DNA of 64,000 bases. Source: Stenotrophomonas maltophilia R551-3. Its GTDB lineage: Bacteria; Pseudomonadota; Gammaproteobacteria; Xanthomonadales; Xanthomonadaceae. The translations under genes and the position numbers were made by a program. The first letter of the stretch is position 1, and every line of letters starts with the position of its first letter. Shown here in pieces: positions 40,505-48,954 of this stretch. Location: assembly GCF_000020665.1 (NCBI RefSeq), contig NC_011071.1, positions 3,152,501 through 3,216,500 on the forward strand. The letters are read 5' to 3'. Under the pieces are notes generated by a model, which saw only the letters and a program-made list of their open reading frames with translations, did not search any database and was not told the origin of the DNA.

Positions 40505-43312
40505 ATGAACTACGTAAGCAACACCGCACGTCGCAACACGCTCGCCGTCGCCCTGATTTCCGCCCTGATGGCCGCCGCCCCGGCAATGGCCCAGGACAAG
40601 GCGACCAACCTGGACAAGATCACCGTCACCGGTTCGCTGATCCCGCAGACCCAGGTTGAAACCCAGACCCCGGTGATGTCCATCACCGCCGAAGACATCC
40701 AGACCCGCGGCTTCAGCAGTGTTGCTGAAGTGCTGCAGCAGTCGTCGCTGACCACCGGCGGCCTGCAGGGCGGCCAGACCTCGGGTTCATTCACCCAGGG
40801 CGCCGAAGCCGCCGGCATGTTCGGCCTGAATCCGGGCTACACCAAGTACCTGATCAACGGCCGCCCGATGCTCTCGTATCCGGCGCTGTACAACGGCAGC
40901 GAAACCTTCAACAACATCAGCGGCATTCCGATCGACATCGTCGAGCGCATCGAAGTGCTGCCGGGCGGCCAGTCCTCGCTGTACGGCTCGGACGCGATCG
41001 CCGGCGTGGTCAACATCATCCTGAAGGAGCGCATGGACGGCGGCACGATGACCGTCCGTGGTGGCACCTACACCGAAGGTGGCGGCAGCAACATCCGCTT
41101 CAGCGCCGCCAAGGGCTTCAACGCGTTTGACGACCGCTTCCACGCGCTGGTCAACGTGCAGATCGAAAACGGCAGCCCGATCTGGGGCTACCAGCGTGAC
41201 ATCACCAAGCAGACCAACCCGGTCGGCTACACCGCCCAGGTGCCGTCGAACGACTTCGCCGTCATCACCAACGCTGACAACAAGCTGTTGATGATGGACC
41301 CGACCCGCTGCGCCAATGTCGCGGGCCTGTACGACGGCACCACCGTGGTCGGCCAGCGCCCGTCGGGCGAATCCTGCGGCTCGGTGTACAGCGCCGGCTA
41401 CAAGACCCTGAAGAACGGCAAGAACAGCGGCCAGTTCTACTCGTCGATGACCTTCGACGTGAACGACAACTTCCAGCTGTTCGCCGACGTGCTGTACAGC
41501 AAGGAAAAGACCGAGTTCACCTCCGGCTCCAGCGCCCTGTGGTGGGGCACCAAGTCGGTCATGGGCGGTTTCTACGACCAGGGCCTGGGCAAGGTCGTGA
41601 ACCTGCAGCGCGCCTTCGCGCCGGAAGAAATCGGTACGGGCGACTACAACAACATCCTGAACTCCGATGAGAGCCGCGCCTACCAGGTCACCCTGGGCGG
41701 CAAGGGCATGGTCGGCGATTGGGATTACAGCGCCAGCTTCACCCGCGGCGAGTACCGCCTGGACCAGAACCGCTTCGTGCGCTGGAAGGACAAGATCGAA
41801 GACTTCTTCGGCCAGACCGTGCTGGGCCCGCGCCTGGGCACCCACACCGACCCGAAGGATCCGACCGCCCAGTTCGGCATCTACAGCCCGAACTACGCTG
41901 CCTTCTACTCGCCGATCACCCCGGACCAGTTTGCCAGCTTCACCGGCTACGGCACCCACCGCAGCAAGACCTGGCAGAACCTGGGTCGCGTGCAGGTGAC
42001 CAACGGTTCGCTGTTCAGCCTGCCGGGCGGTGACGCCGGCCTGGCCGTTGTGCTGGAAGGTGGCAGCGAAGGCTGGGACTATTCGCCGGATCAGGCGTTC
42101 GTCGACGGCAACGTGTGGGGCACCACTGCCGTCGCCGGCGCCGGTCACCGCAGCAACTATGCGGTCACCAGCGAACTGCGCATGCCGCTGCACGACAAGC
42201 TGACTGTCAGCGCGTCGGGCCGCTATGACGCCTTCAAGATCGCCGACAAGACCGTCGACAAGGCCACCTACAGCATTGGCCTGGAATTCCGTCCGATCGA
42301 GAGCCTGCTGCTTCGCGGCAAGTACGGTACCGCCTTCCGCGCACCGACCCTGTCCGATGCCTTCCAGGGCATGAGCGGCTCGTACGCCTCCAGCCAGAAC
42401 GACTACTACCGCTGCAGCCAGCTGGGCTACGGCCTGCGTGACGAGGCCTGCTCCTTCTACAAGGGCACCTCGGTGTACAGCGAAAAGTCCGGCAACCCGG
42501 ACCTGAAGCCGATCACCGCCGATGTGTGGAGCGCAGGCGTGGTGTGGGCCCCGGTCAGCAACTTCTCGCTGTCGGCCGACTACTACAACTGGAAGATCAA
42601 GAACGAGGTCAAGACCCTCAGCAGCGATCAGCTGCTGCTGGCCGAGTACCAGTGCCGCAACGGCCTGCCGAACAACACCTCGGCCAGCTGCGGGAACGTG
42701 ACCGACTGGGTGTCCCGCGATGCCGGCGGCAACCTGACCCGCGTGTACACGCCGAAGCTCAACGTTGCCAGCCAGAACCTGGAAGCGGTGACCGTGGCGG
42801 CCAAGTACCAGCAGGATATCGGCCGCTTCGGCTCGCTGATGTTCTCCGGCAACTACACCAACATGCTGAAGCGTGAAGTTCAGCCGATGCCGGGTGCCGC
42901 CAAGCTCGACCTGCTGAGCGATCCGTACAACATGTGGTACTACGACAACTTCGCCAAGGTTCGCGGCGATCTGTCGGTGGCATGGAACATCGCCAAGTTC
43001 ACCACCACTGTGTACGCCAACTACGTCGGCAGCACCCCGAACTACCTGGCCTACACCGGCCGCAGCTACGGCTATGTCCACTCTTCCGGCGCCAAGGCCG
43101 GCAAGTGGGGTTCGTACACCACGTACAACCTGAGCATGAACTACCAGGCGCAGGACGATCTGGTCCTGTCGCTGATGGTCAACAACGTGTTCAACAAGCT
43201 GCCGGAAGGCCAGCGCTACAACTACCCGGGCAACGAATCGACCCCGTTCAACGACGGCTTCTACAGCGTCTACGGCCGCCAGATCTCGGCCCAGGTCAAG
43301 TACAACTTCTGA
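40505..43312 (+). CDS. TonB-dependent outer-membrane receptor 1
   Basis: A 935-residue receptor. The signal peptide ends at AMA-QDK (about 29), followed by a likely TonB box (KITVTGS), the plug domain (VAEVLQ ... GQSSLYGSDAIAGVVNII) and a 22-strand barrel ending in the aromatic C-terminus (YGRQISAQVKYNF). The start at 40505 is fixed by the signal peptide. With the downstream receptor and peptidases it probably imports peptides, but the ligand cannot be read from sequence. A strong intrinsic terminator follows. Confidence 0.93.
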   Translation: MNYVSNTARRNTLAVALISALMAAAPAMAQDKATNLDKITVTGSLIPQTQVETQTPVMSITAEDIQTRGFSSVAEVLQQSSLTTGGLQGGQTSGSFTQGAEAAGMFGLNPGYTKYLINGRPMLSYPALYNGSETFNNISGIPIDIVERIEVLPGGQSSLYGSDAIAGVVNIILKERMDGGTMTVRGGTYTEGGGSNIRFSAAKGFNAFDDRFHALVNVQIENGSPIWGYQRDITKQTNPVGYTAQVPSNDFAVITNADNKLLMMDPTRCANVAGLYDGTTVVGQRPSGESCGSVYSAGYKTLKNGKNSGQFYSSMTFDVNDNFQLFADVLYSKEKTEFTSGSSALWWGTKSVMGGFYDQGLGKVVNLQRAFAPEEIGTGDYNNILNSDESRAYQVTLGGKGMVGDWDYSASFTRGEYRLDQNRFVRWKDKIEDFFGQTVLGPRLGTHTDPKDPTAQFGIYSPNYAAFYSPITPDQFASFTGYGTHRSKTWQNLGRVQVTNGSLFSLPGGDAGLAVVLEGGSEGWDYSPDQAFVDGNVWGTTAVAGAGHRSNYAVTSELRMPLHDKLTVSASGRYDAFKIADKTVDKATYSIGLEFRPIESLLLRGKYGTAFRAPTLSDAFQGMSGSYASSQNDYYRCSQLGYGLRDEACSFYKGTSVYSEKSGNPDLKPITADVWSAGVVWAPVSNFSLSADYYNWKIKNEVKTLSSDQLLLAEYQCRNGLPNNTSASCGNVTDWVSRDAGGNLTRVYTPKLNVASQNLEAVTVAAKYQQDIGRFGSLMFSGNYTNMLKREVQPMPGAAKLDLLSDPYNMWYYDNFAKVRGDLSVAWNIAKFTTTVYANYVGSTPNYLAYTGRSYGYVHSSGAKAGKWGSYTTYNLSMNYQAQDDLVLSLMVNNVFNKLPEGQRYNYPGNESTPFNDGFYSVYGRQISAQVKYNF

Positions 43313-43345
43313 TCCCGTCGTTTTCCGGACCTTGTGTCTGGACCA

Positions 43346-43373
43346 GGCCCCGCTTCGGCGGGGCCTTTTTTTT
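43346..43373 (+). terminator. Intrinsic terminator of TonB receptor 1
   Basis: GGCCCCGC-TTCG-GCGGGGCC followed by eight T: an 8-bp GC stem with a tetraloop, 33 bases after the stop. A classical rho-independent terminator. Confidence 0.93.
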
Positions 43374-43540
43374 GGGGCGGAGCGGTCACCGAAGTGACTA
43401 CTCGTCCGAATTCAGCATTCAGACACATTGGAGCGACCACAAAAAATTCACTAGAATTCAATGACATGCAACTCCAGAACGCAACAAAAGCTGAAGCGGA
43501 CAGCATTTCCGCAACAATTTGATGACTCCTCAATGAACGT

Positions 43541-43571
43541 TTGACAGCATCGGTTAATGTCGTGTTAATCT
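43541..43571 (+). promoter_or_regulatory. Candidate sigma-70 promoter of TonB receptor 2
   Basis: TTGACA at 43541-43546, then TTAATC near 43565-43570 (spacer about 18), within the only AT-rich stretch of the 393-base gap 43313-43705. The gap otherwise holds the receptor-1 terminator and a structured leader of about 130 bases (hairpins ACCGGCTT...AAGCCGGT at about 43578-43596 and GGGGGCAGC...GCTGCCG further on) before the receptor-2 start. The -35 is a perfect match; the -10 is weak. Confidence 0.5.
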
Positions 43572-43705
43572 CGAGTTACCGGCTTGTGAAGCCGGTGCAG
43601 ACCGGGGGCAGCACGCTGCCGACACCGGGTCAGGGGCACACGGAGACGCCCGCAAGGCAATGTCCCCGGTGTACGACGCAATCATTGGATTCAAGGGGAT
43701 TTCAG

Positions 43706-46654
43706 ATGATCAATCGCAAGTCGCTCGGCAGGCATCCGCTGAGCTTTGCCCTCGCTTCGGCCGTGCTGCTCGTCGCAGCCGCTCCGGCGCTCGCCCAGGA
43801 CGCAGGCTCGACGCAGACGGCACAAGACACGCCGAAGGAAGCACCGAAGTCCAAGGCGACCAACCTGGACACGGTGACCGTCACCGGTTCGCGCATCAGC
43901 CGCGACGTGTTCAACTCGGTTTCGCCGGTGCAGGTCGTAACCCGTGAGGAAACCACCCTGGCGGGCTTCAACTCGACCGCCGCCGCGCTGCAGAGCAACA
44001 GCGTCACTGCGGGCAGCGCACAGATCAACAACTCCTTCGGCGGCTACGTCACCAATGGCGGCCCCGGTGCCAACACCCTGTCGCTGCGTGGCCTGGGCGC
44101 CACCCGTACTCTGATCCTGCTCAATGGCCGCCGCGTTGCACCGGCAGGCTCGCGCGGCTCGGTCGGCTCGGCCGACCTGAACGTGCTGCCCAGCGCGATG
44201 GTCGACCGCGTGGAAATTCTGAAGGACGGTGCTTCGTCCATCTACGGTTCGGACGCTGTGGCCGGCGTTGTCAACATCATCACCCGCAAGAACGTCGACG
44301 GTGTTGAGGCCGAGTTCCAGCACAACGCCACCGAAAGCGGTGGCGGCGACGAAACCCGATACTCGATCGTGTTCGGCAGCACCGGCGAGCGTTCGCACTT
44401 CTCCGGCTCATACGAGCACTACCGCCGCAATGAAATGACCGTGGGTGATCGCAGCTGGGCCAGCTGTCCGACCGACAACCTGCGCGACATGACTGTGGGC
44501 AACTACTTCGGTAGCGGCGACTACATCGATCCGACCACCGGCAAGTCGAAGTGCTTCACGCTCGATTCCGGCGGCGTGACCATCAATACTCTGGGAACTG
44601 CCACCTTTGGTGGATTCAACCGCTGGCGTCCGAATCCCGCCGTCACCACCGGCCGCCTGCCGGGTTATGAGTCTGTCGGCTACTACGACCGCGACACCTT
44701 CGATCCGGGCCTGCTGAGGGAATCGCTGGTGTCCCCGGCCACCACTCACACCCTGTTCTTCCAGGGTGGCGTGGATCTGGGCGTGATGGGAGATGCCGAG
44801 TTCTACTACGAGTTCCTCGGCAACAAGCGCGACTCCACCCAGACCGGCTACCGACAGCTGTCCTATGACTACTCGGTCGGTAATCCGCTGCTCGGCGACC
44901 TGTCCAACCTGCCGGCCTTCGCCCTGCCGACGGAAACGTCCAATGGCAAGAACGTATCGGCCCGCACCTTCATCGGCTTCGGCAACGACCGCAGCAAGCA
45001 GTCGGTGGACTTCTTCCGTGCCACTGCCGGCGTGCGCGGCAGGCTCGGTTCGGAATGGAACTATGACTTCATGGTCAGCCACGCCGACTCCGACGCGGAC
45101 TACACCTTCAACACGTTCCTGACTGATCGCCTGGCACAGAGCCTGAACGTGGTGTCCGACGGCGCCGGTGGCTTCAAGTGCGTGAACCCGGCCAACGGCT
45201 GCGTTGCTGCACCGATGCTCAACGCACAGACGCTGGCCGGCAAGCTGCCGTACGAGTGGAAGAACTTCGTCTATACCCCGGTCACTGGCAACACCAGCTA
45301 CAAGGAATCGACCGCGAACCTGAACGTCAATGGTCCGCTGTTCGACCTGCCGGGCGGTACCGCCGCGGGCGCCTTCGGTGTCGAATACCGCAAGGCCAAG
45401 ATCGACGATACCCCGAGCATCCACTCGATCAACCGCAACCTGTACAACCTGACCAGCTCCGACCCGACCCGCGGCAGCGATTCGGTGTGGGAAGCCTACG
45501 GTGAAATCGAGCTGCCGCTACTGTCAGGCGTCACCGCTGCCGAGGAACTGACCTTCAACGCCTCGGCCCGATACACCGACTACCAGTCGTACGGTTCGGA
45601 CACCACCTGGAAGTTGGGTGGCCTGTGGACACCGGTCAAGTGGCTGTCGCTGCGTGCGTCCTACGGCACCTCCTACCGTGCCCCGGCACTGTTCGAACAG
45701 TTCCTGGGTGCCACCAGCGGCTTCCTGAACGCTTCCAGCGATCCCTGCAATAACTACGGGTCGCGCAATCCGACCAGCCCGCGCTATATCAACTGCGCCT
45801 CCCAGGGCCTGCCCACCAGCTTCACCGCGACCAACTCGGTACGCGTGGACTCCATCGGTGGTGGCCTGGTCGGTGCCAACCTGAAGGCCGAAACATCTGA
45901 CGCGTTCACGGTCGGCCTGGTGTTGCAGCCGGAGTTTGGCAGCGGCTTCGGTGATCTGTCCTTCGCCGTCGATTACTACGATATCGAAGTGGAGAACGGC
46001 GTTGCCCAGATGGGTGCCACCTACATCCTGAGCACCTGCTACAACGGCACCACCGGCGACTTCGCCGCCAACAATGGTCTGTGCCGCCTGATCAGCCGTT
46101 CGCCCAACAACACCCTGACGGTCCAGAACGGCTATGCCAACCTGGCCACCGACAAGGTGCGCGGCCTGGACTTCACCACCCGCTACGTTCGCGACATCGG
46201 TCCGGGCGAGTTCCGCGCCAACGTGCAGGTCTCGCGGTTCCTGGAGCAGTCCGGCAAGGTGTTCGAGGACGATCCGCTGGTTGATGCCAACGGCCGGATC
46301 AATAATCCGAAGTTCACCGGCCAGCTGGACCTGACGTACAAGTTCAAGGAATGGCGTGTGCGCTATGGCCTGAACTGGGTGGACAACATGTCCAGCTATG
46401 CGTACTACGAGGAAGATCCCGCAACCTCGGCGTACAAGCTGGCCGTGCCGAACTACATCACCCAGGACTTCTCGGTTCAGTACACCGCCGACAAGTGGCA
46501 GGCCACCGCCGGCGTGCGCAACTTTGCTGACAAGGAACCGCCGACCATCAGCCCGGGTGCCGGCATCTACAACACCATCGGCAACGCCCCGTTGTACAGT
46601 GGCTACGACTACTTCGGCCGTACGTTCTTCGTGAACCTCAGCAAGAAGTTCTAA
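43706..46654 (+). CDS. TonB-dependent outer-membrane receptor 2
   Basis: A 982-residue receptor. The signal peptide ends at ALA-QDA (about 32), then a Gln/Thr/Lys linker, TonB-box-like DTVTVTGSRI, plug (LSLRGLGATRTLILLNGRR, ASSIYGSDAVAGVVNIITRK) and barrel ending in FFVNLSKKF. The ATG at 43706 has AAGGGGAT upstream. This is the receptor type with the LRGLGATRTLILLNGRR plug signature, common in Lysobacterales/sphingomonads and often next to peptidase genes. It is followed by a GC hairpin and then an S9 peptidase gene, so peptide import is a reasonable inference. Confidence 0.93.
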   Translation: MINRKSLGRHPLSFALASAVLLVAAAPALAQDAGSTQTAQDTPKEAPKSKATNLDTVTVTGSRISRDVFNSVSPVQVVTREETTLAGFNSTAAALQSNSVTAGSAQINNSFGGYVTNGGPGANTLSLRGLGATRTLILLNGRRVAPAGSRGSVGSADLNVLPSAMVDRVEILKDGASSIYGSDAVAGVVNIITRKNVDGVEAEFQHNATESGGGDETRYSIVFGSTGERSHFSGSYEHYRRNEMTVGDRSWASCPTDNLRDMTVGNYFGSGDYIDPTTGKSKCFTLDSGGVTINTLGTATFGGFNRWRPNPAVTTGRLPGYESVGYYDRDTFDPGLLRESLVSPATTHTLFFQGGVDLGVMGDAEFYYEFLGNKRDSTQTGYRQLSYDYSVGNPLLGDLSNLPAFALPTETSNGKNVSARTFIGFGNDRSKQSVDFFRATAGVRGRLGSEWNYDFMVSHADSDADYTFNTFLTDRLAQSLNVVSDGAGGFKCVNPANGCVAAPMLNAQTLAGKLPYEWKNFVYTPVTGNTSYKESTANLNVNGPLFDLPGGTAAGAFGVEYRKAKIDDTPSIHSINRNLYNLTSSDPTRGSDSVWEAYGEIELPLLSGVTAAEELTFNASARYTDYQSYGSDTTWKLGGLWTPVKWLSLRASYGTSYRAPALFEQFLGATSGFLNASSDPCNNYGSRNPTSPRYINCASQGLPTSFTATNSVRVDSIGGGLVGANLKAETSDAFTVGLVLQPEFGSGFGDLSFAVDYYDIEVENGVAQMGATYILSTCYNGTTGDFAANNGLCRLISRSPNNTLTVQNGYANLATDKVRGLDFTTRYVRDIGPGEFRANVQVSRFLEQSGKVFEDDPLVDANGRINNPKFTGQLDLTYKFKEWRVRYGLNWVDNMSSYAYYEEDPATSAYKLAVPNYITQDFSVQYTADKWQATAGVRNFADKEPPTISPGAGIYNTIGNAPLYSGYDYFGRTFFVNLSKKF

Positions 46655-46665
46655 GCCTGCACCAC

Positions 46666-46693
46666 CAGCCGCCGCCCTTACGGGCGGCGGCTG
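46666..46693. terminator. Hairpin after TonB receptor 2
   Basis: CAGCCGCCGCCC-TTAC-GGGCGGCGGCTG, a perfect 12-bp stem 11 bases after the stop, without a T-run. It may only partly separate the receptor from the S9 peptidase gene 57 bases on. Confidence 0.6.
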
Positions 46694-46750
46694 CATATGG
46701 GGTGGGTGCAACGCCCACTCTCCCATTGCTCGGATACAGTGAGACGTAGC

Positions 46751-48784
46751 ATGAAGCACTATCTGCTGCTGGCCGCGCTGGCCGTCGCCGCGCCGCTGCA
46801 CCTCCATGCCAAGCCGGCGGTCCCAACGATCGAACAGCTGGCCGCCTTCCCGGACATATCAAGTCTCTCCGTGTCTCCGGACGGCACTCAGATCGCCGGG
46901 CTTCAAGCCCGCGGCGAAGATCGTGTGATCCTGGTCTGGAAGACCGACAACCTCAGCGCAGCGCCCACCACGATCGGCGCAGGCCGCATGAAGTTCCAGA
47001 GCGTGAGCTTCATCAAAGACGGACTGCTGGCGGTCACCCTGTGGCAGCCATTCGACCTGCGTACCGACCGCGTCAACAAGACATTCATCAGCAAGTTCTT
47101 CATCACCGATACCGAAGGCAAGCAGTGGAAGGAGCCAATCAGCGTTCCACGTGCCACCAGCCGCAATGAAGAACTGGAGCAGGCACTGTCCAATGCCACG
47201 GTCCTGGACACGCTGCCCAACGACCCGGATCACATCCTGGTGGTCAACGGTTCGGGCAGCAACTCGGGAGACGTCTACAAAGTCAACCTGCGCAGCTTCA
47301 CATCCCAGCGCATCCAGAAGACTGAAGAACGCGTCGCCGGTTACCTCACCGATCTGAACAGCGAACTGCGCGCACGCCTGCGCCAGGACGTGGATGGTAC
47401 CGGTGCCTACGTCGCCACCGAATTCCGCAACCCGGCCACCAACGCGTGGGAAGAACATTTCCGCTCGCATGTGAAGGACCGCGACATCACCCAGGTCGTC
47501 GGTTTCGCCGATGACCCGAACATCGCCTTCATCCAGAGCAACGTCGGCCGCGACAAGACCATCATCTACGAGTACGACATCACTGCACGCAAACAGAGGG
47601 AAGTGCTGTTCGAGCACAAATTCTTCAATGCAGGTTCAGTTCATGTGAACCGCTACAAGGATGTGGAGGGCGTGCCGTTCGGCGCACTGCTCGGCGTGAC
47701 CTACAGTGGCCCTCGCGAGAACGAAGTTGAATGGACCCATCCGGTGTTCAAGGGCCTCAACCAAGGCGTACGCCAGGCCCTGGGCATCCAGTCCAGCGAA
47801 GTCACCTTGGTCGATCCCGCGACGGGTCAGCGCGCGACCACCCAGGCCGATACCGGCCGTGCGGTGCGCGTCGTCGACTACAGCAAGAACCTGAAGACCT
47901 TCGTGCTGGCCGTCTCTGGACCGGCCAATCCGCCTGAATATCACCTGCTGCGAAACGGCAAGCTGACCCTGCTGGCCAAGTCCTATCCGAAGATCGATCC
48001 GGCTGCGCTGGGCGATACCAGGCTGGTCTATTACAAAGCCCGCGATGGGCTGGATATTCCGGCGTTCCTGACCACCCCCAACACCGAACTGTGCGGTGCC
48101 GGTCCCTGGAAGGCGGTCGTGCACCCGCATGGCGGTCCGTGGGCCCGCGATGGCATGGACTTCGATGGTTCGATGTGGGTACCGCTGATGGCATCGCGCT
48201 GCATGGCCGTACTGCGCCCGCAGTTCCGCGGCTCCGCAGACTGGAGCCGCAAGCTTTGGATGGCCGGTGACGCCGAATGGGGCCAGAAGATGCAGGACGA
48301 CAAGGATGACGGCGCCAAGTGGATGATCGACCAGAAGATCGCCCAGCCCGGCCACATTGCCATGTTCGGCTTTTCCTACGGTGGCTACTCCGCGTTTGCC
48401 GCCTCGGTTCGCCCGAACGGCCTGTACAAGTGCGCGATTGCCGGTGCCGGCGTCTCGGACATCAAGAAGATCTGGGCACGTTTCTATACCAACCCATTCT
48501 TCCGCCAAGCGCAGTCGAAGACCGTGGACGGCCTGAACCCGCTGGACAAGGCCGGTGAAATGAAGATCCCGTTGATGGTCTACCACGGTGACCGCGATCG
48601 CACGGTCCCCATCGAGCAATCGGAGTGGTTCGTGAACAAGGCCAAGGGCTCGGGCCAGCCGGTCGAGTTCCACGCCATCGCCGACTATGCGCATGGGCCG
48701 GCCTGGACCCGCGCGATCATGGGCGACCAGCTCAGGTTGATCGACGACTATCTTGGCAAGGGCTGCGGCGGCGGCGGTCTGTAA
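46751..48784 (+). CDS. Secreted S9-family prolyl oligopeptidase-type peptidase
   Basis: A 677-residue serine peptidase. An N-terminal signal peptide (cleavage after LHA, about 20) targets it to the periplasm or envelope. A beta-propeller region covers about 30-400 and the alpha/beta hydrolase domain about 430-670. Catalytic Ser542 is in GFSYGGYS, the Asp is in YHGDRDRTVP and the His is in DYAHGPAW. The family is the acylaminoacyl/dipeptidyl peptidase branch (S9C-like). It is placed directly after a TonB receptor and before two M13 peptidases, so the group probably trims imported peptides. Confidence 0.92.
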   Translation: MKHYLLLAALAVAAPLHLHAKPAVPTIEQLAAFPDISSLSVSPDGTQIAGLQARGEDRVILVWKTDNLSAAPTTIGAGRMKFQSVSFIKDGLLAVTLWQPFDLRTDRVNKTFISKFFITDTEGKQWKEPISVPRATSRNEELEQALSNATVLDTLPNDPDHILVVNGSGSNSGDVYKVNLRSFTSQRIQKTEERVAGYLTDLNSELRARLRQDVDGTGAYVATEFRNPATNAWEEHFRSHVKDRDITQVVGFADDPNIAFIQSNVGRDKTIIYEYDITARKQREVLFEHKFFNAGSVHVNRYKDVEGVPFGALLGVTYSGPRENEVEWTHPVFKGLNQGVRQALGIQSSEVTLVDPATGQRATTQADTGRAVRVVDYSKNLKTFVLAVSGPANPPEYHLLRNGKLTLLAKSYPKIDPAALGDTRLVYYKARDGLDIPAFLTTPNTELCGAGPWKAVVHPHGGPWARDGMDFDGSMWVPLMASRCMAVLRPQFRGSADWSRKLWMAGDAEWGQKMQDDKDDGAKWMIDQKIAQPGHIAMFGFSYGGYSAFAASVRPNGLYKCAIAGAGVSDIKKIWARFYTNPFFRQAQSKTVDGLNPLDKAGEMKIPLMVYHGDRDRTVPIEQSEWFVNKAKGSGQPVEFHAIADYAHGPAWTRAIMGDQLRLIDDYLGKGCGGGGL

Positions 48785-48800
48785 CCAGAACAATGTCCAT

Positions 48801-48828
48801 GCAAGGGCGCCCAACCGGGCGCCCTTGC
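48801..48828. terminator. Hairpin after the S9 peptidase gene
   Basis: GCAAGGGCGCCC-AACC-GGGCGCCCTTGC: a perfect 12-bp stem 16 bases after the stop, no T-run. Confidence 0.65.
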
Positions 48829-48954
48829 ACGTTCTGGCCCTTGCGCCCGGCCATGACCTTCGACACCCTTGCAGGACAGGCCGGCGGCGTATCGTTCGGC
48901 CCACGGCCGTCCCCGCGGCCCTTCCCTGACTCACTCGGCCTGGAGGCCATTCAA

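Noticed and set aside
40787..43081. Large minus-strand open frame (764 codons) opposite TonB receptor 1
   Set aside because: The plus strand has signal peptide, plug and barrel signatures; the minus frame is Val/Ala/His-rich noise without motifs. Same judgement for 48931-51141 and 51219-52784 opposite the M13 genes.
43541..43705. 55-codon N-terminal extension of TonB receptor 2
   Set aside because: It overlaps the probable promoter and leader hairpins, and the signal peptide begins at 43706 with a good ribosome site.
48625..48954. Upstream extension of the first M13 frame
   Set aside because: It runs through the end of the S9 gene and its hairpin. The GTG at 48955 with GGAGG and an immediate lipoprotein signal peptide is the natural start.
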